A stretch of DNA of 64,000 nucleotides, from NCBI GenBank assembly GCA_963773665.1, contig CAVZBZ010000003.1:186001-250000 (forward strand). The letters run 5' to 3'. The notes beneath the pieces are model-generated. The model saw only the letters and a list, made by a program, of their open reading frames with translations. It had not been told where the DNA came from and made no database searches. A program made the translations under genes and the position numbers. The stretch comes from DATJLY01 sp963773665 (GTDB taxonomy: Bacteria > Pseudomonadota > Alphaproteobacteria > ATCC43930 > CGMCC-115725). Below, one piece after another: positions 34,692 to 43,617 of this stretch. Every line of letters starts with the position of its first letter. The first letter of the stretch is position 1.

Positions 34692-35924
34692 ATGAGCACG
34701 CAAGATTTCCGCCCGTACCTTCCGTCGCCCGCGCAATCGAAGATCGCCGGCCCCACGGCGCGCGCGCATGCGCAGGCGCGCCGCGGCAGCCCGCGCGGCC
34801 AGGCGATGGCGGCGGCATGGAAGCAAAAACTCGCCGAGCCGTTCCGCGGCATCACCACGGACGGCAGCGCCGTCCCCGGAATTTTCTCGCTCGGCGCCAA
34901 CGGCGCGCCGGCCGAAGCGATGGCGGCCGCGGCAAGATCGCTTCTCGCGCGCCTCTCGCCCGAAGAGCGCGCGAAATCGTGCTTCCCGATCGGCTCCGAG
35001 CATTGGCGCAGCTGGCAGAACACCGAGCTTTACGTCGAGGATTACGGACTCCGCCTCGAGGAAGTGCCCGACGCGCTGAAAGAGGCGGTGCTCGACGTGC
35101 TGCGCCAGAGCCTCTCGGCCAAGGGATTTCAGATGTCGCGCGACGTGATGCGGCTCAACCGCTTCCTGGGCGATCTCGTCGGCGGGCCGCATATCCTCGG
35201 CGAATGGAGCTACATATTTTGCCTGTTCGGCGATCCCGGTCCGGTCGAGCCGTGGGGCTGGCAGTTCTTCGGCCATCACCTGAGCCTCAACTGCTTCGTC
35301 ATCGGCAACCAGATGGCGCTTGCGCCCGTGTTCTGGGGGGCCGAGCCCGCTTACGCCGATGAGGGCCCCTTCAAAGGCACCCGGCTGTTCGAGGATGAGG
35401 AACGGCACGGCCTTGCCCTCATGCGCGCGCTCACGCCCTATCAGCAGCGCCAGGCGACCGTCGCGCATTCGATGGTGGGCGGCGACCTGCCGCCCGGAAG
35501 GCGCCATTTCGCCGACAATCTGCATCTGGGCGGCGCCTACCAGGACAATCGCATCATTCCTTACGAAGGCATCCGCGCGCGTGATTTCACCGCCGACCAG
35601 CGCCGCCGCCTTTTGCAGCTCGTCGGCTGCTACATCGCGCCGCTACCCGAGGGGCCGGAAAAGGCGCGCATGGACGAGATCGAGCGTCATCTCGCCGACA
35701 CGCGCTTCTGCTGGATCGGCGGCTTCGACGAGGACAGCCCGTTCTACTATCGTATCCAGAGCCCGGTCGTGATGATCGAGTTCGACCACCACGGCGGCGT
35801 GTTCCTGACCAACGCGGCGCCTGCGAAATTCCACGTCCACACCATCGTGCGCACGCCCAATGGCAACGATTACGGCATGGATTTGCTGCGCCTCCACTAC
35901 GAAAACGCCCCGCATCATCGCTAA
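34692..35924 (+). CDS. DUF3500-domain protein
   Basis: A 410-residue soluble protein starting at ATG 34692. Residues around WSYIFCLFGDPGPVEPWGWQ and FFGHHLSLNCFVIGNQMALA match the DUF3500 signature, and FDHHGGVFLTN with HVHTIVRTPNGNDYG close the domain. The many conserved His, Asp and Trp residues suggest a metal-dependent enzyme, but no activity is established. The N-terminal 60 residues are Ala/Arg-rich. It is divergent from the ACAD-fold gene (73 bp between starts) and leads an operon with an amidohydrolase (11-bp gap) and a CMD-like gene (9-bp gap). Confidence 0.75.
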   Translation: MSTQDFRPYLPSPAQSKIAGPTARAHAQARRGSPRGQAMAAAWKQKLAEPFRGITTDGSAVPGIFSLGANGAPAEAMAAAARSLLARLSPEERAKSCFPIGSEHWRSWQNTELYVEDYGLRLEEVPDALKEAVLDVLRQSLSAKGFQMSRDVMRLNRFLGDLVGGPHILGEWSYIFCLFGDPGPVEPWGWQFFGHHLSLNCFVIGNQMALAPVFWGAEPAYADEGPFKGTRLFEDEERHGLALMRALTPYQQRQATVAHSMVGGDLPPGRRHFADNLHLGGAYQDNRIIPYEGIRARDFTADQRRRLLQLVGCYIAPLPEGPEKARMDEIERHLADTRFCWIGGFDEDSPFYYRIQSPVVMIEFDHHGGVFLTNAAPAKFHVHTIVRTPNGNDYGMDLLRLHYENAPHHR

Positions 35925-35935
35925 AGGAACGAGAC

Positions 35936-36922
35936 ATGTCCGAGAAGAAGAACGAACGGTATCAGCGCATCGCGGTCGAGGAGGGCTTCACCATCCCCGA
36001 GATCGCCAAGCTGCGCCTTTCGGAGCAGCCGCCGGGCCCGCCCTCGGCGATGCGGCGCCAGGTGTTTCAGAACCTGCTCGATCTTGGGCCAGGCCGCATC
36101 AAGGCGATGGACGAGGACGGCATCGCGATGCAGGTCTGCGTCGTTGCCGGCGCCGTCATCCAGGACATCGACCCGGTGCAGGGCAACGAGCTCGCCGGAT
36201 TGGCGAACGACCGGCTCGCCGAGGCGGCGCAGAAATATCCCGACCGCATCACCGGCCTTGCGGCCTACGCGCCGCGCGATCCCGAGCGCGCCGCCCGCGA
36301 GCTCGAACGCGCCGTCAAAAAGCTCGGCCTCAAGGGCGGCATCGTCAATTCGCACGCCAACGGCGAATATTACGACGATCCGAAATTCTGGACCATCTTC
36401 GAGGCGGTCGAAGCGATGGGCGTACCCATCTACATCCATCCGCGCGATCCCTCGCCGCAGATGATCGGCCCGTTCGATGTCACGGGCTTCAAGATCGGCT
36501 GGTCCTGGGCGGCCGAGGTGGGGACGCACATCATCCGCCTCATCGGCGCCGGACTGTTCGACCGCTTCCCGCGCTTGAAGCTCGTCATCGGCCACATGGG
36601 CGAGGGGCTGCCCTTCCATCTCGACCGCATCGACAACCGCTATTTCTGGGAGCACGAAATGGCGGGGACGGCGCCCAAGCTCAAGCGCAAGCCGAGCGAC
36701 TATTTCCGCGACAACGTGGTGGTCACGACGAGCGGCATGAATTTCGCGGCACCCCTCAAGATGACGATCGCGCAGATCGGCATCGACAATGTGCTGTTCG
36801 CCGCCGACTGGCCGTTCGAGGATGCGCGCGCCTCGGTCGATGCGATCGACGCGCTCGATCTGCCCGACGCCGACATGCAAAAACTCTATCACCTCAATTC
36901 AAAGCGCGTCTTCGCGCTCTAG
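35936..36922 (+). CDS. Amidohydrolase-2 family decarboxylase-like protein (ACMSD/resorcylate decarboxylase type)
   Basis: A 328-residue TIM-barrel metal enzyme. Metal and catalytic residues follow the decarboxylase pattern: IAVEEGF at the N-terminus (Glu in place of the usual HxH, as in gamma-resorcylate and dihydroxybenzoate decarboxylases), His in VPIYIHPRDP, His in LVIGHMGEGLPF and Asp in FAADWPFE. The text LKRKPSDYFRDNVVVTTSGM is also typical. It is expected to remove CO2 from an aromatic or semialdehyde acid, or act in reverse. It belongs to the DUF3500 operon. One of five family members in this window, and the only one with EExF. Confidence 0.82.
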   Translation: MSEKKNERYQRIAVEEGFTIPEIAKLRLSEQPPGPPSAMRRQVFQNLLDLGPGRIKAMDEDGIAMQVCVVAGAVIQDIDPVQGNELAGLANDRLAEAAQKYPDRITGLAAYAPRDPERAARELERAVKKLGLKGGIVNSHANGEYYDDPKFWTIFEAVEAMGVPIYIHPRDPSPQMIGPFDVTGFKIGWSWAAEVGTHIIRLIGAGLFDRFPRLKLVIGHMGEGLPFHLDRIDNRYFWEHEMAGTAPKLKRKPSDYFRDNVVVTTSGMNFAAPLKMTIAQIGIDNVLFAADWPFEDARASVDAIDALDLPDADMQKLYHLNSKRVFAL

Positions 36923-36931
36923 GAGGTTCCG

Positions 36932-37531
36932 ATGGCGACGCTTCCCCCGGACATCGATCCGCACTCGCGCTTCCGCCTGGCGCTGCCGAAGCGCGAGGAT
37001 CTCGATGCGGATGCGCGGGCGGAATACGACCAGCTCGCCAATCCGAAGGGACCGACCATCCGCGGCCTGCACGGCCCGGCGGGCATCAGGCTGTGGAGCC
37101 CGAAATTCGCGCTCATGACGCAGCCGGCGAACCGGTATGTGCGCTTCGAGGCGGGCTTCACGCCGCATCAGCGCGAAGTCGCGATCCTCGTCACCGCGCG
37201 GCTTTGCGACAGCCGCTTCGAATGGGCGGCGCACGAGCCCGAGGCGCGCAAGGAAGGCGTGCCGCAAGACGTGATCGACGCGATCAAGCACCGCCGCCCC
37301 ACCGCCGGCCTCGATCCCGACGACGCGACCATCATCGAGTTCGGCCGCGAGGTTTTCGGCGCGCGCAAGGTTTCGTCGGCGACATTTGCCCGCGCGCTCA
37401 AACTGTTCGGGCCGAAGAAGCTCGTCGATCTCGTGTCGCTGATGGGCAACTACGCCGCGACCGCCGCGCTCCTCTGCGCCTTCGACATGCAGCTCGACGA
37501 CGGCGAGACGAATTTGCTGCCGGTGCCGTGA
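36932..37531 (+). CDS. Carboxymuconolactone-decarboxylase-like (AhpD-fold) protein
   Basis: A 199-residue all-helical protein. The CMD core is TPHQREVAILVTARLCDSRF-EWAAHEPEARKEGV, with the EWAxHE pattern of the decarboxylase branch and no CxxC, so it is not a peroxidase of the AhpD type. The C-terminal LKLFGPKKLVDLVSLMGNYA helix supports the fold. Gene position after the decarboxylase-like gene (9-bp gap, AGGAGG upstream) suggests a role in the same pathway, perhaps lactone decarboxylation; that is inference. It is convergent with dienelactone hydrolase (3-bp gap). Confidence 0.78.
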   Translation: MATLPPDIDPHSRFRLALPKREDLDADARAEYDQLANPKGPTIRGLHGPAGIRLWSPKFALMTQPANRYVRFEAGFTPHQREVAILVTARLCDSRFEWAAHEPEARKEGVPQDVIDAIKHRRPTAGLDPDDATIIEFGREVFGARKVSSATFARALKLFGPKKLVDLVSLMGNYAATAALLCAFDMQLDDGETNLLPVP

Positions 37532-37534
37532 GGT

Positions 37535-38257
37535 TTACGCCCCAAAAGCCTCTTTGAAGAAATCCTGCATCGCCAGCCACGAGCGCTTGTCGGCTTTCTC
37601 GTTGTAGGCGAACGGCAGCGAGGCCGGCAGGTCCCTCGGCAGGTTGTAGTTGGTGAAAGTATGCTTCGCCCCGCCATACGCCACGAACTGCCAGTCGGCG
37701 CCCGCTTCCTCCATCTCTTTCTCGAACGCGGCCACTTCCGCCGGCGGCACGACCGGATCGACCGCGCCGTGCAGCGCCAGCACCTTGGCCGTGATCTTCT
37801 TCGCGGGCGCGGGCGTGATGAACTGGCCGTGGAAGCTCACGACGCAACTGACCGGCATCTGCTCGCGCGCGACGTCGAGTGCCACGAGCCCGCCGAAGCA
37901 ATAGCCGATCGCCGCGACCTTGCCGGTATCGACGCGCGGATGCTTCAGGAGCTGGTCGAGTCCGGCCCTGGCGCGCGTGCGGGTGAGAGTGCGGTCCTTG
38001 TAGAACGGCTCGGAGATCTTGGCGCAGTCCTCCATCTCCGTGGCGCGCACGCCCTTGCCGAAGATATCGCAGCCGAAGGCGACGTAGCCCAGCTCGGCCA
38101 ACATGCGCGAGCGTTGCTTGACATAGTCGCCGAGCCCGCCCCACTCGTGCACGACGAGCACGCCGGGGCGCTTGCCAGCCTTGGCGTCGTCATAGGCGAA
38201 GTAGCCCTCGCACGCCGTCGAACCTTCCTTGTATTCGATCGCGTCGGTCTTGATCAT
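37535..38257 (-). CDS. Dienelactone hydrolase family protein
   Basis: A 240-residue alpha/beta hydrolase. The nucleophile Cys sits in AIGYCFGGLVAL (GxCxG), the acid in ALHGAVDPVVPP and the His in GAKHTFTNY, the Cys-Asp-His triad of dienelactone hydrolases. VVHEWGGLGDYVKQRSRMLA contains the oxyanion region. It hydrolyses dienelactones or related cyclic esters in classical pathways, though many family members act on other esters. No signal peptide. The start has a GGAGGGACGCCCC leader. It is followed 22 bp upstream in the transcript by an amidohydrolase gene on the same strand. Confidence 0.85.
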   Translation of the reverse strand: MIKTDAIEYKEGSTACEGYFAYDDAKAGKRPGVLVVHEWGGLGDYVKQRSRMLAELGYVAFGCDIFGKGVRATEMEDCAKISEPFYKDRTLTRTRARAGLDQLLKHPRVDTGKVAAIGYCFGGLVALDVAREQMPVSCVVSFHGQFITPAPAKKITAKVLALHGAVDPVVPPAEVAAFEKEMEEAGADWQFVAYGGAKHTFTNYNLPRDLPASLPFAYNEKADKRSWLAMQDFFKEAFGA

Positions 38258-38279
38258 GGGGCGTCCCTCCCGGTCTTTC

Positions 38280-39512
38280 CTATTGCGCGGCCGCGGCGCG
38301 GGCGGCGCGCCGCGCGAGTTTCTCCTCGGACCACACCGGCTCGATATTGAAGAGCTTTTGCGCGTTGCGGCCGAGGATGTCGAGCTTTGCGTCCTCGCTC
38401 AGGAACGGCTGGTCGAAGATCGTGCTCGGCAAATCCATGTCCCAATGCGGATAGTCCGAGGCATAGAGAAGCTGCGTCGGGGCCTTGATCATATTGAAGG
38501 TCGCCTCGAGCATCTCGCGGTTCTCGACCATCTCCATCGGCTGCGAGGTGAAGAACATCTCGCGGATATATTCGCTGGGCTTGCGTTTGAGGCCCGGCGC
38601 CTCCGACGTGCGCATCATGAACTCGTTGTCGAGCCGCTGCATCAGGAACGGCAGCCACGCGAGCCCGCTCTCGATCCACACCAGCTTCAGCTTGGGGAAC
38701 CGCTCGGGCAGTGCGTTGATAACCCAATTCGCCATGTGCGCCATGTTGAAGAAGGTGAAGCCCAGCGAATGGACGACGATGAAGCGGTTGAAGGTGGCGA
38801 ACGTCTGCTCGTGCCAGGTGAAGCTGCCGTGGAAGCCCAAGGGCAGTCCGCGCTCCTGCAGCATCGAGTAGAGCGGCATGTAGTCGTTCTCGTAGCAGCC
38901 GCGCCGGTGCGGCGCCGTCACCATGAAGCCGATGATGCCCTTCCGGTCGCCCAATTCCTCGACCATCTTGATCGAGGCTTTCGGATCGTTGAACGGCAGA
39001 TAGAGCATCGATTTGATGCGCGGCTCGTGCGCCAGCACCGTGTCGCAGAGCCAGCGGCCATAGGCCATGGCGAGCTCGTTCTCGACCTCGCGCCGCGGCA
39101 CCGCGCCCAAGGTCAGCATCGGCGTCGGGAACAGGCAGATCATGTCGATGCCCATCGCGTCCATCCAGCGCTTGGTCAGCGCGATGTCGCGGTGGACGCC
39201 GGCGGGCGCCTTTTCGCTCGCGCGGCCGGTGAGGCGCGCGATGCGCCCGCCCATGTTCTGGTAGGTCCCGTCCGGCGACATCACGCCGTTGCGGCCCCAG
39301 CCCTGATAGCGGATCTCGTTGCGCAGGATCGGATTGGCGACGTATTCGAGGATTTCGTCGTATGAGTCGCTTTCGTAGTGATGCGCGTCGACATCCATGA
39401 TGAAGACGTCTTCGTATTTGCGGCGGATCGCCTGCTGCCGCGCATTGGTCAGGACCTTGCTCTGGCTGTATTCCGAATCCGCAGCAGGATCCCGGATGAT
39501 CGTCGCGTCCAT
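38280..39512 (-). CDS. Amidohydrolase-2 family protein (long form)
   Basis: A 410-residue amidohydrolase with an 80-residue N-terminal extension compared with ACMSD. Site residues: IMDVDAHHYE (Asp/His pair at the usual HxH position), GFHGSFTWHE, MAHMANWV and the terminal Asp in LYASDYPHWD. WIESGLAWLPFLMQRLDNEF is a family element. The SDYPHWD motif and long form are shared with hydrolases found beside Rieske and steroid or terpenoid clusters. GGAGGAAG precedes the ATG. It is transcribed before the dienelactone hydrolase gene from its own likely promoter. Confidence 0.82.
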   Translation of the reverse strand: MDATIIRDPAADSEYSQSKVLTNARQQAIRRKYEDVFIMDVDAHHYESDSYDEILEYVANPILRNEIRYQGWGRNGVMSPDGTYQNMGGRIARLTGRASEKAPAGVHRDIALTKRWMDAMGIDMICLFPTPMLTLGAVPRREVENELAMAYGRWLCDTVLAHEPRIKSMLYLPFNDPKASIKMVEELGDRKGIIGFMVTAPHRRGCYENDYMPLYSMLQERGLPLGFHGSFTWHEQTFATFNRFIVVHSLGFTFFNMAHMANWVINALPERFPKLKLVWIESGLAWLPFLMQRLDNEFMMRTSEAPGLKRKPSEYIREMFFTSQPMEMVENREMLEATFNMIKAPTQLLYASDYPHWDMDLPSTIFDQPFLSEDAKLDILGRNAQKLFNIEPVWSEEKLARRAARAAAAQ

Positions 39513-39556
39513 ATCTTCCTCCTAAGCGGGCCCGAGGCCCCCATTCCCCTGCCTGA

Positions 39557-39586
39557 TTTATAGACGATCCGGGGCGTCGGGGCCAA
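39557..39586 (-). promoter_or_regulatory. Candidate promoter for the amidohydrolase gene at 38280-39512
   Basis: On the minus strand TTGGCC (39586-39581) and TATAAA (39562-39557) are spaced 18 bp, giving a leader of about 40 nt before the ATG at 39512. It lies in the 147-bp divergent gap to the flavoprotein gene. This is a consensus match only. Confidence 0.4.
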
Positions 39587-39659
39587 GGCGCTGGTCAAGG
39601 TCTCACGCCGCTGGGCCGCCCGTGGTAAAAGCACGCGGCACAAGAAACGGGACGGGCCG

Positions 39660-41348
39660 ATGACAAGCACTTCCTCTCCCATCGCCTGGCATCTCTCCGC
39701 CGATGTGGTGGTGGTGGGCTCGGGCGCCTGCGGCATGCCGGCGGCGATCGTGGCGCGCGAGGCGGGCGCGCGCGTCGTCGTCGTCGAGGCCGAGAACCAC
39801 GTCGGCGGCCACGCCATGGTGAGCGGCGGCAACGTGCCATTGGGCGGCGGCACCAGCGTGCAGAAGAAATACGGCATCCCCGACACGCCCGACCTGCAGT
39901 TCCGCGACCTCACCGACTGGTCGGTGGTGGGCGCCAACGGCTTTCCCGACTACCGCTACAACGACCGCGAGATCGTGCGCGCCTTCTCGGATAACAGCGT
40001 CGCGACTTTCGAGTGGCTCGTATCGCACGGCGTCGTCTTCGTCGACAAGGCGCCGGACGAGCGCGGCGGCAACTCGGTCGGCAACTCGGTGCCGCGCGAG
40101 ATGCATTGCGCGGCGATGGACTGGCCCTTGGCGCAAACCGGGAAGCCGGTGGCGCCCGACCAGCGCGCCACATATTCGACCGGAAACGGCCTGATGCGCC
40201 CCTTGGAAGTCGCGGCGAAGAAAGCCGGCGTCGAGCTCTTGCTCGAGCACCGCATGGTGGCGATCCACCGCGAGCGGCCGCGCGGCGGCCGCGTTCTCGG
40301 CATCGCCGTCGAAGCGAAGGGCGAGCGGCTCAATATCCGCGCGAAAAAGGCGGTCGTGATCGCGACCGGAGGATCGACCGGGAATCTCGAATTCCGCCGC
40401 ATGTTCGACCCGCGCCTCACCGAGGAGTATTGCGGCCTTGCCGGCATGCCGTGGTCCGACCAGGACGCGAGCGGCGAGCTTGCCGGAATGGGCGTTGGCG
40501 CCGCGCTCTGGGGCCTGACCAACCAATCGAGCGAGGTCGGCCTCACCCTCACCAAGGCCGGGATGATCGGCTGCCAGTACGGCTACCGCAATCTGCAATG
40601 GATGCCCGACAGCCAGGTCTTCCACCGTGCCCGCGCGTCAGGATTGCGCGTCCAGAACTGGCAGGACCTGATCCTCGTCAACATGCTGGGCAAGCGTTTC
40701 TACGACGAGACCGGCGAGCAGTTCTTCGGCAACAACTACAATTCGATCGACCCGTACCAGCATGGCAGTTTTCGCAACGCGAGCGACATAAAATACAAGC
40801 CCGCGAACTTCATCAATGCGGCGATGGCCGGAATCGACGACGGCCATAATGGCGGCGGGCCGATCTGGGCGATTTTCGACGCCGATGCGGTGGCGCGAGA
40901 AAAATGGGACCCGAAACAGCCCAACGTCGATACCGACCGGGGCTTCTTTTTCGAGGCGCCCACGCTTGCCGAACTCGCGCGCAAGATCGTGATGAAATTT
41001 CAGCGCGTCAAAATGCCGCCCGAAAACCTCGAGGCGACCGTCGCGCGCTACAACTCCTTCGTCGATGCCGGCAACGACCCCGATTTCGACAAGCCCGCGC
41101 CGCAGTTCAAGATCGCGAAGCCGCCCTTCTATGCCGCGTGGGCGACGCCGGTCGTGCACGACACGCGCGCCGGCTTGCGCATCAACGCGCGCTGCCAGGT
41201 GATGGACATGGGCGGCGGCGTCATTCCCGGCCTCTATTGCGGCGGCGAATCCGCCGGCGGCTTCAGCCAGCACGGCCTCGCCCGCGCGACCTGCCAGGGC
41301 TACATCGCCGGCAAGAACGCCGCGGCGGAGCCGCAGAGCGAGAGGTGA
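39660..41348 (+). CDS. FAD-binding dehydrogenase (fumarate reductase/ketosteroid dehydrogenase-like flavoprotein)
   Basis: A 562-residue FAD-dependent oxidoreductase. The N-terminal dinucleotide fold ADVVVVGSGACGMPAAIVAR is followed by VVVEAENHVGGHAMVSGGN. The ATP-like second motif KKAVVIATGGSTGN is near residue 240. The C-terminal ARATCQGYIAGKNAA with GLYCGGESAGGFSQHGL is the FAD ribityl-binding end typical of the fumarate reductase/3-ketosteroid-delta1-dehydrogenase family. No Tat or Sec signal is seen, so it is cytoplasmic. It likely desaturates or reduces an enoate or cyclic ketone. The stop overlaps the GTG of the Crp-type regulator by 4 bases, suggesting co-regulation or autoregulation. 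Confidence 0.82.
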   Translation: MTSTSSPIAWHLSADVVVVGSGACGMPAAIVAREAGARVVVVEAENHVGGHAMVSGGNVPLGGGTSVQKKYGIPDTPDLQFRDLTDWSVVGANGFPDYRYNDREIVRAFSDNSVATFEWLVSHGVVFVDKAPDERGGNSVGNSVPREMHCAAMDWPLAQTGKPVAPDQRATYSTGNGLMRPLEVAAKKAGVELLLEHRMVAIHRERPRGGRVLGIAVEAKGERLNIRAKKAVVIATGGSTGNLEFRRMFDPRLTEEYCGLAGMPWSDQDASGELAGMGVGAALWGLTNQSSEVGLTLTKAGMIGCQYGYRNLQWMPDSQVFHRARASGLRVQNWQDLILVNMLGKRFYDETGEQFFGNNYNSIDPYQHGSFRNASDIKYKPANFINAAMAGIDDGHNGGGPIWAIFDADAVAREKWDPKQPNVDTDRGFFFEAPTLAELARKIVMKFQRVKMPPENLEATVARYNSFVDAGNDPDFDKPAPQFKIAKPPFYAAWATPVVHDTRAGLRINARCQVMDMGGGVIPGLYCGGESAGGFSQHGLARATCQGYIAGKNAAAEPQSER

Positions 41349-41992
41349 GCCCGGCGCACAGCGCACGGCCGGCGGCGCCCGCGCTCGAACCCGCGCTCGA
41401 TTGGCTTCCCGCTTCGATCCGACAGGGCAGCGCGACGCGCGCCCTTGCCGCGGGCGAGGTGCTGTTCCGGCAAGGCGAGACCGCGGCGGCGATCTTCGCC
41501 GTGACCGAAGGGCGCCTGCGCCTCGTCCGCCACACCGTCGATCACCGCAAGGTGTTCCTTCACACCGCCGGCCCCGGCAGTCTGTTCGCCGAAGCCGCCC
41601 TGTTTTCGCCGGTCTACCACTGCGATGCGGTGGCCGATGTGCGGTCGAAGGTGCGCGTCTTCCGCAAGCGGCAGGTGCTCGCGGCGATCCGCGCCGAGCC
41701 AAAGCTCGCGGAGCAATTCCTGGCGGTCCTCGCGCGCGAGGTCCAGACGCTTCGCGCGCGGCTCGAGCAGCGCAACATCCGGTCGGCGCGCGAACGGGTG
41801 CTGCACCACTTTGCCTTGGCGGCTGGTTCGGATGGCCGGACCGTGCGTCTCGCCGGATCGCTGATGGATCTCGCGGTCGAGATCGGCATTACGCACGAGG
41901 CGCTCTACCGCACGCTCGCGGCATTGCAGAAAGAGGGCGCGCTGACGCGGACGAAGGACGGATTTGTCCTGCGAGAATCCGGGGCTCTATGA
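41345..41992 (+). CDS. Crp/Fnr-family transcriptional regulator
   Basis: A 215-residue regulator starting at GTG 41345 in a GTGA overlap with the flavoprotein stop. The cyclic-nucleotide-binding-type beta roll covers AGEVLFRQGETAAAIFAVTE to PGSLFAEAALFSPVYHCDAV. The dimer helix includes LAREVQTLRARLEQRNIRSA. The HTH reads LMDLAVEIGITHEALYRTLA. No Cys cluster for an FeS centre is present, so it is not a true Fnr; whether it binds cAMP is unclear because the phosphate-binding RxS element is not obvious. It probably controls its own operon. Confidence 0.82.
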   Translation: MSPAHSARPAAPALEPALDWLPASIRQGSATRALAAGEVLFRQGETAAAIFAVTEGRLRLVRHTVDHRKVFLHTAGPGSLFAEAALFSPVYHCDAVADVRSKVRVFRKRQVLAAIRAEPKLAEQFLAVLAREVQTLRARLEQRNIRSARERVLHHFALAAGSDGRTVRLAGSLMDLAVEIGITHEALYRTLAALQKEGALTRTKDGFVLRESGAL

Positions 41993-42065
41993 TCGAGATC
42001 ATATCCCGCGCTGCGCACACCCTGTAGCCTGCGCACGTTTCCCCTATTCTCACAGGTCAATAGCC

Positions 42066-42668
42066 ATGAACAGGTTTCGCCGCCGGTTCGGCATCGCGGC
42101 CCTTGCCGCCACCGCGTCGCTCGTCATTCTCGTGCCCGCGCTGCGCGCAGAATCGAACGAGGATTTCAATTCCCACATGCACGCCATGCAGGACCGTACC
42201 GGCATGGCGGGCAAAGCCGTTCCCACCATGGCCGGACAGGACGCCTTCGGAACCGTGCAGGAGATCGTGCACATCCTCGAAGCCGACCCCGCGACAGATT
42301 GGTCCAAGGTCAATCTCGAAGCCTTGCGTCAGCATCTCATCGACATGAATGAGGTGACGCTCGACGCTGCCGCCGCCGCCAAGCCGGTCGAGGGCGGCAT
42401 CGAGATCGCCGTCACCGGCACCGGCCGGACGGTCGGCGCGATCCAGCGCATGGTTCCCGCGCACGCAAGCGAGATCGACGAGACGCACCTCAACCATTGG
42501 ACCGCCAAGACCGAACCCTTGGACGACGGCGTTCTCCTCACGGTCACGTCGGGCGACGCCAACGAGGTGGCGCACATCCGCGGACTCGGCTTCATCGGCA
42601 TCATGGTGAGCGGCAGCCACCACCAGCCGCATCATCTGGCGATGGCGCGCGGCGAAATGGTGCACTGA
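42066..42668 (+). CDS. Secreted His/Met-containing protein of unknown function
   Basis: A 200-residue protein with a clear Sec signal peptide (MNRFRRRFGIAALAATASLV, cleavage near ALRAES). The mature part has His/Met-rich ends: NSHMHAMQDRTGM near the N-terminus and SGSHHQPHHLAMARGEMVH at the C-terminus, suggesting periplasmic metal binding (copper or similar). The middle is mixed alpha/beta (TGRTVGAIQRMVPAHASEI; HIRGLGFIGIMV). It is not recognised as a known family. It starts 73 bp after the Crp-type gene on the same strand and is convergent with a methyltransferase (19 bp). Confidence 0.6.
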   Translation: MNRFRRRFGIAALAATASLVILVPALRAESNEDFNSHMHAMQDRTGMAGKAVPTMAGQDAFGTVQEIVHILEADPATDWSKVNLEALRQHLIDMNEVTLDAAAAAKPVEGGIEIAVTGTGRTVGAIQRMVPAHASEIDETHLNHWTAKTEPLDDGVLLTVTSGDANEVAHIRGLGFIGIMVSGSHHQPHHLAMARGEMVH

Positions 42669-42687
42669 GCCGCGCCGCCGCGTCGCG

Positions 42688-43479
42688 TCACCCCGGCACG
42701 CGGCCTTTGACGGCGTTGGCCAGCGCGCCATAGGCGATGCGGCCCGCCGCGTCGCGCGGCAGGCTTTCGCGCAAGTGCGCCTTCACCCGGTCCTGCATCT
42801 CCGGCGAGAGCGAGTTAAGCGCCTTTCCCGCGGGTCCCGAGGGCTGGGCATGCGAATGCCAATAATCGCCGAAATCGGCGAAGCGCAGCTCGATGGAGAT
42901 GGTTCGCGTCTCGACATCCGAGAGTCCGGCCCGTTCCCACAGGCTGCGAAACGTCTCGATCCGCGACACGCCGGCGCTCGCCGCCGCTGACGGCGGGACG
43001 CCCACGGCGCGTAGCGCCAGGTTCATCGGCTGCGTCGGCCCGCCGCCGGTCGCGGCATCCCACATATAGGTTGCGACGCAGCCCCCGGGCCGCACCACGC
43101 GCGCCATTTCGGCGACCGCCTTCATCGGATCGGGCACCCAGCTGATGACGAGCGCCATCGCCGCGACATCGAAGCTCCGGTCGGCGAACGGCAGCCCCTG
43201 TGCATCTCCGACGCGAAACTCGGCGCCCTTCGCCGCGGTCCTCGTGCGCGCGAAAGTGAGCTGCGCCTCCGACGGATCAATGCCCACGATTTCGGCCGGA
43301 GCGCAGCGGGCGACGACCGCTTCGGTGAAGGCGCCGTTGCCGCACCCCACGTCGACCCAGCGCAATCCTCGCGCCGGCGCGAGCCAGTCGAGGAACTGGT
43401 CGCCCACGCGCCGGCTCCAGCGTCCCATGATCCGCTCGTAGGCTTCGCCGTCGGTGAAGAACCCGGTCGCTTCGCTCAT
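42688..43479 (-). CDS. Class I SAM-dependent methyltransferase
   Basis: A 263-residue methyltransferase. Motif I is WVDVGCGNGAFTEAVV. IVGIDPSEAQLTFA carries the SAM ribose acid, FRVGDAQGLPFADRSFDVAA is motif II/III and MARVVRPGGCVATYMWD is motif IV, as in the UbiE/Methyltransf_11 group. The start at 43479 has GAGGAGCAGGG upstream. The substrate is not deducible; small-molecule methylation is likely. It is monocistronic, with the repeat-bearing region upstream. Confidence 0.82.
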   Translation of the reverse strand: MSEATGFFTDGEAYERIMGRWSRRVGDQFLDWLAPARGLRWVDVGCGNGAFTEAVVARCAPAEIVGIDPSEAQLTFARTRTAAKGAEFRVGDAQGLPFADRSFDVAAMALVISWVPDPMKAVAEMARVVRPGGCVATYMWDAATGGGPTQPMNLALRAVGVPPSAAASAGVSRIETFRSLWERAGLSDVETRTISIELRFADFGDYWHSHAQPSGPAGKALNSLSPEMQDRVKAHLRESLPRDAAGRIAYGALANAVKGRVPG

Positions 43480-43617
43480 CCCTGCTCCTCTCGTCGCCGC
43501 GCACAAGGCTGAGCCATGGATGCCGCCTCCGTCCAAACTCGTGAAACCTTGACCGGCCCGCGCGGGTGCGCCATATGCGCTATGTACGCAGCTAGGGTAC
43601 AAGCCGGCCGCGGGAGA

